Shown here: positions 27,641 to 37,233 of the stretch, in pieces
Numbering within the stretch: the first letter of the stretch is position 1
How the letters are laid out: each line of letters begins with the position of its first letter
Source: a virus
Virus record (IMG/VR): IMGVR_UViG_3300025598_000085
Coordinates: 1 to 38,059 of that record
Length of the DNA: 38,059 nt
Strand: one strand, 5' to 3'
The notes under the pieces: generated by a model
The model's database searches: none
What the model was told of the DNA's origin: nothing
The model's input: the letters and a program-made list of their open reading frames with translations, nothing else
Translations under genes and position numbers: made by a program

Positions 27641-29734
27641 ATGGCAAACCGACATTTTAGTTTAGTTACAGATTTCAAAGGATATCGAAACCGAGAAGAC
27701 ATCACAAATATGGCTGATGGTTATTTGGTGTATGGTTCTCAAAATGTTGTAACGACTTTGTCGGGTAAAGTAGGGAATCGTCAGGGATATACCCTAGATG
27801 GACAAAAAAATACCACTCTTTCAGGTATTAAATCAGCATTTGATTGTGTACTTCACACAGGAGAAGAAAGAAATTTACGCTCTTGGGGTTCAAACATTGA
27901 ATTTCGATTTCCAACTTTTACAGGAACAATTCAGTGGAATCCAATAATCACATCAAGTTCATCAGCGAATTGTAACTATACAACCTTTTGGAACACTATT
28001 GAACAGAAAGATTTTATATTGATTGCAAACGGTCAAAAACAACTGTATGAGTGGTCAGGTGGTTCAACATATTTAGCTTCATCAACAAGTAACACAATCA
28101 CAAAAACAGGTACTAAATCTTGGTCAGAAGAAGGTTTTTATGATACAGGAAACCTTACCGAATCAACTATTGCCTTTGTTAGTGGTTCACCAGCAACGAT
28201 TACAGACTCAGCAAACAACTTTATTGCAGACGGATTTTACCCTGGTCAGCAGATTAAAGTTACTGGTTCAGCCTCAAACAACGGAACATATACTATTGCT
28301 CAAGTCACAGCAGGAACTATTACTCTCATTTCAGGAAACGTACTTACAAACGAGGGTGCGGGTTCAGCTGTAACAATCGAAGCAATACGACAGGTTACTA
28401 TTAACGGAAACGTTTATACATACACTGGAGGTGAAACAACCACAACCCTAACAGGAGTTACACCTAGTCCAGCAGGAGAAGCGGTAGATAGTATTGTATT
28501 TCAAACACCGAGAACAATAACTGACCAAGTATTTACCAATCTTGGATTACCTCAAATTGACCTTATTGCAATCAATAACAACCAGCTTTATGTTGGAGCG
28601 TTAAATAACAATACTGTTTACCTATCAGCTACAGATGACTACACAAATTACAATACTTCACTACCACGTCTTCCAGCAGAGGGTGGTTTTGCTACACTCG
28701 ACCAAACACCAACAGGATTTGTTGCATTTAATGGTCAAATGTTTGCATCAACTCATGACCTTTGGTATCAGAGTGTATTTAACCAGTACACAAATACTGT
28801 TTACAACAGTACAGATAACGTAACAGTAGCAACAACCTACGAAACATTTAGCGTGCAAAAAATCCCCACAGCTTCTCTTCAGGGAGCACAAAGTCAGGCT
28901 TACATCACGAATATCAGAAATAACATTGCTTACATCTCAAACGAGCCAACACTTAACTTCTTAGGATTCACACAATTCCAAAACGGAGTTCAAACAAGTT
29001 TCTACAACAATCCAACAATCACAAACATTTCAGACCCTATTAAATTTGATTTCGATGCTTATGATTTCAGAGGTGGTTCAGTAATCTACAACAAAAACTT
29101 TACCTATATAGCTATTCCAAAGAATGGTATTTGGAGAATCTACAACCACGTTCAGGAGTGGTGGGAAGCTCCTCAGACAGGGAATTTCTCAAGATTTTCA
29201 ATCATTGATGGAGAAGTATATGCACATGACAACTCAGTACCACAAACTTATAAACTCTTTGATGGATACAACGACAACAATAACCCAATAGACGCAGTAG
29301 CTTCCTTTAACTACAGAAACTTCGGTACACGAACAGAATACAAGCAGTTTAATGAATACTTTGTGGAAGGGTACATAACAGGAAACACAAAACTATACTG
29401 TAATCTAAAGTATGAAACACCAGGATGCGGTTCAGAGAGTCAATTCACAATTAACGGAAATGACCCCAAAATTGTATGTCTTGGAGCTAATCTAAACCTA
29501 CTCGGTAAGTGGAATCTTGGTAAACAGGGACTTGGTTCAGTATTACTACCAATTCAAAATGGGCAGAATCTTCCTCCTAAATTCAGAGGAAAGAAAACAA
29601 AGATGCCCGCACCAGACTTCCTTGAAATTCAAGAAACATTTTATTCAAATGATATCGACCAGCAATGGCAAATCCTAGCTTTCGGTCCTAAAGCAGTTAT
29701 CAGTACAAACGATACGATTTCTATTAAGTTCTAA
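27641..29734 (+). CDS. Tail nozzle / stabilisation-like protein
   Basis: The 697-residue protein begins RHFSLVTDFKGYRNREDITN and SQNVVTTLSGKVGNRQGYTL, the start typical of P22 gp10-like propeller proteins that close the portal and form the tail nozzle. An inserted beta domain (ITDSANNFIADGFYPGQQIK, TGSASNNGTYTIAQVTAGTI) occurs in many phage tail proteins. Propeller-like repeats then continue (IDLIAINNNQLYVGALNNNT, FTYIAIPKNGIWRIYNHVQE). It would stop DNA leakage and carry fibres. A promoter follows at 29742. Confidence 0.65.
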   Translation: MANRHFSLVTDFKGYRNREDITNMADGYLVYGSQNVVTTLSGKVGNRQGYTLDGQKNTTLSGIKSAFDCVLHTGEERNLRSWGSNIEFRFPTFTGTIQWNPIITSSSSANCNYTTFWNTIEQKDFILIANGQKQLYEWSGGSTYLASSTSNTITKTGTKSWSEEGFYDTGNLTESTIAFVSGSPATITDSANNFIADGFYPGQQIKVTGSASNNGTYTIAQVTAGTITLISGNVLTNEGAGSAVTIEAIRQVTINGNVYTYTGGETTTTLTGVTPSPAGEAVDSIVFQTPRTITDQVFTNLGLPQIDLIAINNNQLYVGALNNNTVYLSATDDYTNYNTSLPRLPAEGGFATLDQTPTGFVAFNGQMFASTHDLWYQSVFNQYTNTVYNSTDNVTVATTYETFSVQKIPTASLQGAQSQAYITNIRNNIAYISNEPTLNFLGFTQFQNGVQTSFYNNPTITNISDPIKFDFDAYDFRGGSVIYNKNFTYIAIPKNGIWRIYNHVQEWWEAPQTGNFSRFSIIDGEVYAHDNSVPQTYKLFDGYNDNNNPIDAVASFNYRNFGTRTEYKQFNEYFVEGYITGNTKLYCNLKYETPGCGSESQFTINGNDPKIVCLGANLNLLGKWNLGKQGLGSVLLPIQNGQNLPPKFRGKKTKMPAPDFLEIQETFYSNDIDQQWQILAFGPKAVISTNDTISIKF

Positions 29735-29741
29735 ATCGTGT

Positions 29742-29747
29742 TATAAT
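29742..29747 (+). promoter_or_regulatory. -10 box TATAAT before the 612-residue fibre gene
   Basis: TATAAT lies 11 bp before the ATG at 29759, so the leader would be about 4 nt. It gives this fibre gene a likely separate late transcript. No clear -35 is visible. Confidence 0.55.
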
Positions 29748-29758
29748 ATATACAACAT

Positions 29759-31597
29759 ATGGCAACTAATATAAAATTTTATGAAGACCAACCGCATACA
29801 CTAGCTGGAGCAGGAGTATCCCTTGGTGATACATCAATGGTTCTTTCATCATTTGTAGGTATTGATGGGACATTACTTACCATGTCTAATTTTGGTGTTA
29901 TCGGATTTGGTACTGTAGAACAAGGAACACCACGAGAAGAAGCTATTGCATTTACTGGTGTAACACAGAACATGGATGGTACAGCTACCCTTACAGGTAT
30001 CACTCACGTTACATTCGGCTATCCATATACTCAAACAAGTGGATTTGCAAAATCACACGCTGGTTCAACATTCTTCGTTATCTCAAACAACCCTGGACTT
30101 TTGGATACAATGGCTAACAAGCAAAACGATGGAACAATCATTGCTCAGTGGACATTCAACGCCCTTGCAAACAATGCGAACCCTAAAATCGACAGTAACT
30201 CATACACCTTTACAGCACTAGATTACATTACAAAGGGTTATGCAGATGGTGCTAGTGGTTATCTACGCCTTGATGGTACTAATCAGATGCTCGCAAACCT
30301 CAATTTTGGGGGATTTCGAGGTGTAAATGCAGCCAACCCAATCAATCCACAAGACGTTGCAACTAAACTCTATGTAGACCAATCTATCGCAGCAGGTGGA
30401 GTACCAGCGGATATTGGTGTAGCAGGGCTTGTAAACATCGCTACACAAGCAGAATTTGATAACGTAGTAGACACTCAGGTAATTGGTGGATTGACCTATT
30501 ACAACATGGCTACTATCAGCCAGATTAAACAGGTAGGTTCTTCCTTGTTCACATATGGTGAAGACATTACAGCTCTTGAATACGTCTATCAAGCTACTGG
30601 AAATGAAGTAAAGATTCTTGCTCAATCAGGCTCACCATCGGTTCAGATTTCAGCCAGTTCAACATGGGTGGGTTCAACATTTACAGCAATTGCAAACTAC
30701 ACAAATCTTACTGGGTATAAATTTAATCTAACAAGTTACATTAGTAACTCACCACTTTCAGGAACAATTACTGTACAGCTCTATGCCTTATCAGGAGGTC
30801 TTCCTACTGGTTCAGCACTAGCAACATCAAGTACAACTGGGGTAGGGTTTGGCTCACACACAGTAACATTTAGTCCTTATGCACTTACAGCAGGTACACA
30901 GTATGGAATTGTTGTTAATTTCTCAGGAGTATCAGGTCTTGCACCTGGACTTGGAGGAAACACAGTACAGCTTGATGGAGCAGGAAGTTTTGAAACAACA
31001 AACTCAGGTTCAACATGGACTTCTCTCGGAGGAGTACTTGGTGGACAGATTTCAGTATCACCAACTGTAGGTGAAGTATACAAAGTAGATATCACAACAC
31101 CCGTTCTTAATATTGGTCCTTATAAGGGATTTGCTAAGACTACAGCCTCAGCAGGAACAACTAATGCAGTACAGCTCATTAACACTATTGGAGGGTTTAC
31201 TAGCCTAACACCCGCAGGAAATGTCTATATTGACGCTTCAACACCAGGAGGAATTACTCAGACAGAATCAGGAAACGGACGTGCAGTAGGTATTGCTATT
31301 AACTCAACAACAATCCAGTTAATAGACCAAAAGAAAATGAACAGTAATGTCTCATATACTCTTGGAAATACAGTTAACAAAAATGGATTTCTTCTTGGTA
31401 CACTTGCATCAGGAGGAACAGGTGGTGCAAGTGTTGTTGAAATAGACCCATTTGGAAATCAATCAACATTGTTCTCAGTATCAGCAAACACTTCATGTTC
31501 TGTAACGATTCCAGTAAAAGTTGGATACAGTTACAATAAAGTCAGTGCCAACACTTCAAGTCTCTCGTTGGTATTCTCAGAACTAATTAACGGATAA
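29759..31597 (+). CDS. Tail fibre or spike protein
   Basis: The 612-residue protein has an N-terminal virion-binding part (MATNIKFYEDQPHTLAGAGV, ending near SYTFTALDYITKGYADGASG), a collar motif with DPQDVATKLYVDQSI-type sequence (NPQDVATKLYVDQSIAAGG), a helical/beta linker and a beta-sandwich (SGTITVQLYALSGGLPTGSA, LTAGTQYGIVVNF). The C-terminal part (GFLLGTLASGGTGGASVVEI) could be a receptor-binding tip. It has its own promoter, so its amount may be set apart from the other tail genes. Confidence 0.65.
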   Translation: MATNIKFYEDQPHTLAGAGVSLGDTSMVLSSFVGIDGTLLTMSNFGVIGFGTVEQGTPREEAIAFTGVTQNMDGTATLTGITHVTFGYPYTQTSGFAKSHAGSTFFVISNNPGLLDTMANKQNDGTIIAQWTFNALANNANPKIDSNSYTFTALDYITKGYADGASGYLRLDGTNQMLANLNFGGFRGVNAANPINPQDVATKLYVDQSIAAGGVPADIGVAGLVNIATQAEFDNVVDTQVIGGLTYYNMATISQIKQVGSSLFTYGEDITALEYVYQATGNEVKILAQSGSPSVQISASSTWVGSTFTAIANYTNLTGYKFNLTSYISNSPLSGTITVQLYALSGGLPTGSALATSSTTGVGFGSHTVTFSPYALTAGTQYGIVVNFSGVSGLAPGLGGNTVQLDGAGSFETTNSGSTWTSLGGVLGGQISVSPTVGEVYKVDITTPVLNIGPYKGFAKTTASAGTTNAVQLINTIGGFTSLTPAGNVYIDASTPGGITQTESGNGRAVGIAINSTTIQLIDQKKMNSNVSYTLGNTVNKNGFLLGTLASGGTGGASVVEIDPFGNQSTLFSVSANTSCSVTIPVKVGYSYNKVSANTSSLSLVFSELING

Positions 31598-31602
31598 TTT
31601 AT

Positions 31603-31791
31603 ATGATTCAAAAACACATCGCAAAAGTGGATAACAAAAAAGTACCTACTCAATCAAAGGTACAGAAACAGGAAGCACCTGCGGTGTTTTCATCATCTAT
31701 TGCCCGTATGAAGATTGATAAGATGAAAGATTTGATGCACGAGGTCGAAAAACGTACTAACTCTCAAATGAACCAAATGTATGGCATCTAA
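31603..31791 (+). CDS. 62-residue basic protein
   Basis: MIQKHIAKVDNKKVPTQSKV then VFSSSIARMKIDKMKDLMHE. It is a small basic helical protein overlapping the Gln-rich gene by 11 bp, probably a minor virion or ejection-complex protein. It contains GTGGATAA (31626-31633), a partial DnaA-box-like string that is probably chance. Confidence 0.5.
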   Translation: MIQKHIAKVDNKKVPTQSKVQKQEAPAVFSSSIARMKIDKMKDLMHEVEKRTNSQMNQMYGI

Positions 31792-33118
31792 TCTTTCTGA
31801 ATTTTATACAGGACAAGGGCAACAGATCCCATCGATTCAATCTCGTGGGCAGCTTTACCAACAGTATGGTTTAGGAGATGCTCAGGGTTATCAGGGTACA
31901 GCTCAACAAAACGAACAGCTTTTGTCACATCTTCAGGGAACACAACCTAAAACAACCCAACCGCAGACACCTCAACCTCAACAGGGACAACAGCAAGGAC
32001 AGCAACAGCCACAACAGCCCGTACAAGCCCCTACAGACCCCACTACGCTTAAAGGATACACCCAAGCTACCGAAGAGTACCAAAACAACCTACAGCAGGG
32101 ATATCAGGACTTTCAGAACCTTACAAAGAGTATTATGTCAGGTGCTATCCCACTGACACCTCAACAGCAAACACTTCTCAACTCTATTCAGAACAGTTTT
32201 GCTAGTTCAATCCAACAGCAGGACATTGCCAACAAGTCTTTAGCAGGTGCAGCACGTGAACAAGCAGCTACTACTGGACTTGAACGATTCAATCCAACTC
32301 AAGCAGCAGCACAGGTAAATCTTGCAGTGCAGACAGGTATTGGTAAAGTACAAGACCTACAAAATCAAATGACAGCTTCTATTGCTCAAATGCAACAGCA
32401 GTTTCAAGATAACCAACTCAAAGCAGCTCGTGATTCATACAACGACTTCTTAACCATGCAACAAGACCAACAAGCTGCAATGAAAGATATCTATGACACT
32501 GTATATCAGCATCAGAAAGATTTAAGGGATTACAACCTTGAAGCGGCAAAATTTGTAGGCGACTACGGAATGACACCTGGACAAGCGTTGGCAGGAGGAA
32601 TTTCAGGAGGAACACCTATTTCTCAGACAGTTCAGATTGGTGGAGGAAAAAGTATTGGATATGTAGATACTGCAAATCCTCAATTCAAGAGTTTGTCAGT
32701 TGGACAACAGCGAGTTCTTCTTGCTCATGCTGGAAATAAACCTGTTATTGATAGTGAAACACCACAAGGAAAAGAATTCATTTCAGCAGCAAATGCAATC
32801 TCTCTTCTTCAGAATCATGATGCAAGTACTCCTGTATCAGTAGCTCTTGGAGATATTTTTGGAAGTAAGCATGGAGCAACAGAAGATACACAACTTGGTC
32901 TTGCGACACCTGTTGCTGGTATTCAGAATATGACTGTTGGAGAACTTCAAGGAATTCTTCAAAATCAAATGGCAGAAGCAACAGGTCAAACATTAAGTGA
33001 ATTTCAGCAATCACAAACGATAGATACAGCAAACTCATTTATGCAGGCTAATGGAGTTACAAATGGAGATGCTTCTACTTTAAACGCGGCAAGTAACGCT
33101 TGGGGAACTACCCAATAA
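31781..33118 (+). CDS. Gln-rich internal (ejection) protein
   Basis: The 445-residue protein has a Gln/Pro-rich linker (about 60-90: PQPQQGQQQGQQQPQQPVQA), then helical, Ala/Gln-rich segments (AGAAREQAATTGLERFNPTQ, QMTASIAQMQQQFQDNQLKA). Such composition and the position before a 701-residue neighbour fit podoviral ejection proteins that are packed in the head and injected to span the envelope. No family match is certain. Confidence 0.6.
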   Translation: MASNLSEFYTGQGQQIPSIQSRGQLYQQYGLGDAQGYQGTAQQNEQLLSHLQGTQPKTTQPQTPQPQQGQQQGQQQPQQPVQAPTDPTTLKGYTQATEEYQNNLQQGYQDFQNLTKSIMSGAIPLTPQQQTLLNSIQNSFASSIQQQDIANKSLAGAAREQAATTGLERFNPTQAAAQVNLAVQTGIGKVQDLQNQMTASIAQMQQQFQDNQLKAARDSYNDFLTMQQDQQAAMKDIYDTVYQHQKDLRDYNLEAAKFVGDYGMTPGQALAGGISGGTPISQTVQIGGGKSIGYVDTANPQFKSLSVGQQRVLLAHAGNKPVIDSETPQGKEFISAANAISLLQNHDASTPVSVALGDIFGSKHGATEDTQLGLATPVAGIQNMTVGELQGILQNQMAEATGQTLSEFQQSQTIDTANSFMQANGVTNGDASTLNAASNAWGTTQ

Positions 33119-33123
33119 AATCT

Positions 33124-35229
33124 ATGACAGTACAAACATCCACAATTCAAACAAATACTCAGGCAGGAACTACTCAACCAACAGCACAGCCTGTTCAGGG
33201 AACTCTTCCTAATTTTGCAGCAATGTCACCTCAGCAATTAACTTCTGGGGCTGTTAAGTTTATTCAATCTCAACAGCAAACAGGTAAAACAATGGCACAG
33301 ATTGTTCCTACTTTGAGTTCTTGGGGAATTACACTTAATTCTGATGGAACGGCTTCTTACAAGGCACCTGGTACGAGTGCAGATGGCGAAGATTCTCAGC
33401 CAACTGGATTTTTTGGCAAAGAATTAAACAGCATAAAGAATATCCCATCTGCAATTAAGGGAGATTTGCAGAATCTTTCCAATGACAGGTCACAAGAAGG
33501 AGCACCATATGATGTTCCTAAGGATATGCAATCTGGTTCAGATAGTGCTTTTCCAAACAAAGACCAACTCTCAAAAGACAAACAAGAAACTGAAGCTTTA
33601 AAGCAACGTGCAAACAGGCAACAGCTTGCTCGAGATATTGGTGCAGCAAAAGATATCACTTCAGCAGAAGCAGCAGCACCAAACGGAGTTCTTGGACCAA
33701 TTTTTGGAATGCTTCCTTCAGTGAATCCTATCAATGGAAAGGTTGGGACTTTGAATGAGATATATTCTTCACCAGAAATGAAGCAAAATGCTCAAGATAT
33801 GGAAAAAAATTGGGAACAGATTACTGCAAAACATCCAGAAGTCGGAAAAATTATTTCCAACTCTGTTGGAATTGCAAACAATGTTCTTCAAATTTATGCT
33901 GGATTACAGGGAGCTTCAGATGTTGCAGGATTTTCCAAGGGTGTCATGGATTCAATGGGAGATTCAGGAACTCCTGGATTTCAAAGACCAACAAAGGTTA
34001 CTATGGACTCACAACCACCAGAAGGAGGAAATCCTCCTCCAAGCGCACCAGATGGAGTTTCAGACATGAAGTCTTATCAGAAAGGAAAAGCCTTTGCAGA
34101 GATGCTCAAGAATGGAAAACTTCCTTCTATCTCTCCTGAAGAGAATCCTTTGAAAATAGTTAGAAATAAAATTGTTTCTAAAACACCAGCTTCTGAGGTC
34201 GCAGCATCAGAGCTTCCAAATACACCTGAAGTTACAGATCGTCTTGCAAAAGCATCGCGCGCATTCATCAATGATCCTAAGAATGCAGGAGCAGCACAGA
34301 CAGAAGGAGGAAAGCTTCTTGATGAAGCAAACCAATCTTTGAACGACCAAATTAAAGCAGGACAGAAATTGAAAGATGAGGCACTTGATGGGAATGGTTA
34401 CAAGAAAGTAGATACAAAATCAACTCAGGATTTATTTGAAACCCTGTTAAATAACAATCTTAAGACCACAATGGAACCTTCTGTTGGAAGTCTCGAAGGG
34501 AAAACATTTGAACAGTCTGTTTCAGAACTTGAGAATATGATTGAAAATCAAGGTAAAGTCGATGTTGAAGGCAAGATTGGGAAGACCCCATTTAGTTCAA
34601 CACCAAATGAGCGTTCAATTATTGAGAATGATAAGCCTGCTCAGAAGCTTCTTGGAACTGTTAAGCTCACCCTTGAGAGTATTGCCGACGGAAAGAACTC
34701 TGCTTCTGAGATTTCAAGTTCAGTAAGAAATCTTCAGAACCTTATTAGCAAATACTATGCAGAAGGTGCAAAAAACACACCTGCTGTTTCAGTTGTTAAA
34801 CAGGTCATTACAGATTTGGATAAGAAGGTTGCTGATGTTGTCCCTGGTTACAAAGCAGGAAAACTTATGCAGTCTAAAGCATATACATTCCAAGATTTGA
34901 TTAAGGAAATGAAAGGAAAAGATGCCGTAAATGCAGCACTCGATAAAGACCAGCCTCTTGTTGTAACTGATCCAAAGTCTCCTTATAAGGGAATGAGTGT
35001 TCAGGATGCTACAGGAGTAAATTTCTCACAGCGTGCTTCTATTGCAAAGATGTTTGATATGGTTGAGGATAAGCAGAACGCAACAGGAGGTTTGGGTATA
35101 AGAGGAAATCCTATGAATTCTATGGGAGCACTCAGAACGCTTCTTCCTAAGATTGAACGATACTTTAACAATCCTGAGGCTTTGAAGGCAGCTCTTGATG
35201 ACATCTACGCCAAGTCAAATAAGAAATAA
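33124..35229 (+). CDS. Large internal (ejection) protein
   Basis: The ATG at 33124 is preferred over a TTG at 33100 that would overlap the previous gene. The 701-residue product starts MTVQTSTIQTNTQAGTTQPT, then has a long Gln/Lys/Ala-rich helical body (LSKDKQETEALKQRANRQQL, AEGAKNTPAVSVVKQVITDL), a weakly hydrophobic middle (ISNSVGIANNVLQIYAGLQG) and a basic end. It resembles large pilot or internal virion proteins of short-tailed phages. A lysozyme motif is not seen. Confidence 0.6.
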   Translation: MTVQTSTIQTNTQAGTTQPTAQPVQGTLPNFAAMSPQQLTSGAVKFIQSQQQTGKTMAQIVPTLSSWGITLNSDGTASYKAPGTSADGEDSQPTGFFGKELNSIKNIPSAIKGDLQNLSNDRSQEGAPYDVPKDMQSGSDSAFPNKDQLSKDKQETEALKQRANRQQLARDIGAAKDITSAEAAAPNGVLGPIFGMLPSVNPINGKVGTLNEIYSSPEMKQNAQDMEKNWEQITAKHPEVGKIISNSVGIANNVLQIYAGLQGASDVAGFSKGVMDSMGDSGTPGFQRPTKVTMDSQPPEGGNPPPSAPDGVSDMKSYQKGKAFAEMLKNGKLPSISPEENPLKIVRNKIVSKTPASEVAASELPNTPEVTDRLAKASRAFINDPKNAGAAQTEGGKLLDEANQSLNDQIKAGQKLKDEALDGNGYKKVDTKSTQDLFETLLNNNLKTTMEPSVGSLEGKTFEQSVSELENMIENQGKVDVEGKIGKTPFSSTPNERSIIENDKPAQKLLGTVKLTLESIADGKNSASEISSSVRNLQNLISKYYAEGAKNTPAVSVVKQVITDLDKKVADVVPGYKAGKLMQSKAYTFQDLIKEMKGKDAVNAALDKDQPLVVTDPKSPYKGMSVQDATGVNFSQRASIAKMFDMVEDKQNATGGLGIRGNPMNSMGALRTLLPKIERYFNNPEALKAALDDIYAKSNKK

Positions 35230-35232
35230 TCT

Positions 35233-35444
35233 ATGAAAAAAGACAATCTCAAAACAGCATACGATTATGATGGAGTTGTCTCTGAGCTTCAAAAGATATC
35301 AAAGGTTCACTTAATAAACTCGGTTTGAATTCAAAACAAGGTGTTGCTCTTATTCTATTGTCTTCGTTAGAAGGTGCTAAAACGAACCAATCGCAAGCCA
35401 AACAGCAAAACCAGTCAACTGAAACCAGTGGACTAGCACAATAG
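35233..35444 (+). pseudogene. Small gene disrupted by a frame change (or -1 frameshift)
   Basis: ATG 35233 opens MKKDNLKTAYDYDGVVSELQ and stops at 35328. The -1 frame continues sensibly from GAT (about 35295): DIKGSLNKLGLNSKQGVALI, LLSSLEGAKTNQSQAKQQNQ, ending at the TAG at 35442-35444. Joining at AAAAG (CAA AAG) would give a roughly 70-residue protein. It lies 3 bp after the ejection gene, so the whole unit looks once intact. Options are a real frameshift site, a recent indel or an assembly error. Confidence 0.5.
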
Positions 35445-35496
35445 CAAGGATTATCATTATTACTAGCGTTACATTATCTTCGCTCATATAACAACT

Positions 35497-37212
35497 ATGC
35501 CACAGAACAATAAAAAAACAATAGGTGTAGACTTTCATGGAGTATTAGACTCTGGTTTTGAACTACCCGAAAAAGCAATCGTAATCACAGGTGCTAACGA
35601 ACAAGAAGAAGGAGAAGAAATCCGAAATACCTTGGGAGATAAGGTTAAAATCCACTTCTTCGACAAACACGATGAGCTTACAGACGACAATAAAGACGCT
35701 AAAATCGGTACTTGGAAAGCACAAATGATTAAAAAATTGGGTGTGGATAAGTTCTATGAAGACAACGATAATCAGATTGAAATCATCAAGGCATTCAATC
35801 CCAAGGTGGAAGTGGTTAAGGTTGTAGATGGTATTGCTGCTGAACCCATGAAGTTCATCTGTTTCACCTTTGATGGAACTATTTTACCTGTAGCAAAGAA
35901 GTTACAAGACGAAGGTAACGAAGTCATTGTGGCTATGGTGGACAACAACAAGAATGTTTTCACTGATGAACAGATTAAAAACAAATCTTGGAAACCAGAA
36001 GAACCTAAAAAGAAAAAAGACCGATGGAAACTCTACAACGGAATACTCAAGATGCACAAAGCCGAGGAAGTGCTCAAAGAAATGAAGTCGATTAAAAATA
36101 AAGAAGACTACTTTATTTTAGCAGATTCAAACTCACTCTTCAGATTCACAGAACAAGCCTACGCTATGGGATTCACTAAAGGATTCTTCCCAACAGAAGA
36201 AGACCGAAACTTTGAAGAAAACCGCATGAAGGCTAAAGAGTTTGTTAAACAGAATTATCCTGATATTGAAGTAGCCGAGGTACAGAAGTTTGAAAAAGTA
36301 GCAGATGCAATCGAATTTCTTAATACTTCAGATAAGATGTGGGTGCTTAAATCACTCGGAGACTATGGAGACACAGTAATGGCTAAAACAGATGATGCAG
36401 ACCAAGCCAAAGAACAAATCATCTCAGCTCTTACAGAACACTCTAAAGACTACGAAACAGACGGATTCATTCTTGAAGAACTTATTCAAAACTGTAAAGA
36501 ACTCACACCACAGATTGTATTTTATGATGGTGTACCTGTTTACTACACACTTGATATTGAAAACAAACCTTTCGGAGCAGGTAACATAGGTTTCATGGTA
36601 GGTTGTGCCCAAAACCTTATCTGCCACATTGAAGAAGAAGACCCTATCAACAAAATTGCCTTTCCTCCTATCGTCTACGAGATGGCAAAAGAACATCATG
36701 GTATGTTTGTATGGGATATAGGACTTCTAGCTACAGATGACGGAAAGTATTACTTTACAGAGTTTTGTTCAAACCGTATGGGGTGGGATGCGTTTCCTAC
36801 AGAGCTTTCAATGTGTGAATCACTTACACTTTACTTCCAAAAGTTAATCCTCAAACAAGACCCTATCTGTATGCAATACGGAGCAGGTGTACGAGTATTT
36901 AACCTAACTCAAGGTGAACCTTTCAAAGATGCTGAAATTTCAATGGAAGATGAAAAAGGTATCTTCCTCTACGATGCTTACGACAATCTAAAAACAGTAG
37001 GGATGCTTGACCTTTGTGTATGTACAGGTGCTTCAGATGATATGTACGAGGCTATCGAAGAAGCCTACGAGAACGTAGCTAAGATAACCCTAGAATCAAA
37101 ATCAGTACGACCAAAGTTTGACTTTGTATCTTACGATTACCCGACCTCTATCTTGAACCGTTATAACTATTATCAGTCAATAAGTAATCAAAGCGATGAA
37201 CATTCATTCTAA
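35497..37212 (+). CDS. HAD-like plus PurD-like ATP-grasp fusion
   Basis: The 571-residue protein joins two folds. Residues about 1-110 look HAD-like: VDFHGVLD (D12; the second motif I Asp is His14), VITGA (T31) and KFYEDNDNQIEIIKAF with a late Asp. From about 113 a pre-ATP-grasp Rossmann segment (FICFTFDGTILPVAKKLQDE) leads into an ATP-grasp ligase: WVLKSLGDYGDTVMAKT, GFILEELIQNCKELTPQIVF, GAGNIGFMVGCAQ, YYFTEFCSNRMGWDAFPTE. This resembles phosphoribosylglycinamide synthetase (PurD). An ATP-dependent amide ligase is likely; the substrate is unknown. It lies 21 bp before the papain-lysozyme gene. Confidence 0.7.
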   Translation: MPQNNKKTIGVDFHGVLDSGFELPEKAIVITGANEQEEGEEIRNTLGDKVKIHFFDKHDELTDDNKDAKIGTWKAQMIKKLGVDKFYEDNDNQIEIIKAFNPKVEVVKVVDGIAAEPMKFICFTFDGTILPVAKKLQDEGNEVIVAMVDNNKNVFTDEQIKNKSWKPEEPKKKKDRWKLYNGILKMHKAEEVLKEMKSIKNKEDYFILADSNSLFRFTEQAYAMGFTKGFFPTEEDRNFEENRMKAKEFVKQNYPDIEVAEVQKFEKVADAIEFLNTSDKMWVLKSLGDYGDTVMAKTDDADQAKEQIISALTEHSKDYETDGFILEELIQNCKELTPQIVFYDGVPVYYTLDIENKPFGAGNIGFMVGCAQNLICHIEEEDPINKIAFPPIVYEMAKEHHGMFVWDIGLLATDDGKYYFTEFCSNRMGWDAFPTELSMCESLTLYFQKLILKQDPICMQYGAGVRVFNLTQGEPFKDAEISMEDEKGIFLYDAYDNLKTVGMLDLCVCTGASDDMYEAIEEAYENVAKITLESKSVRPKFDFVSYDYPTSILNRYNYYQSISNQSDEHSF

Positions 37213-37233
37213 CCCAGGCTTTGCAAAAGGAAT

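Noticed and set aside
31626-35749. TTATCCACA-like strings at 31626-31633 and about 35741
   Set aside because: Both lie inside coding sequence with no promoter at the expected distance.
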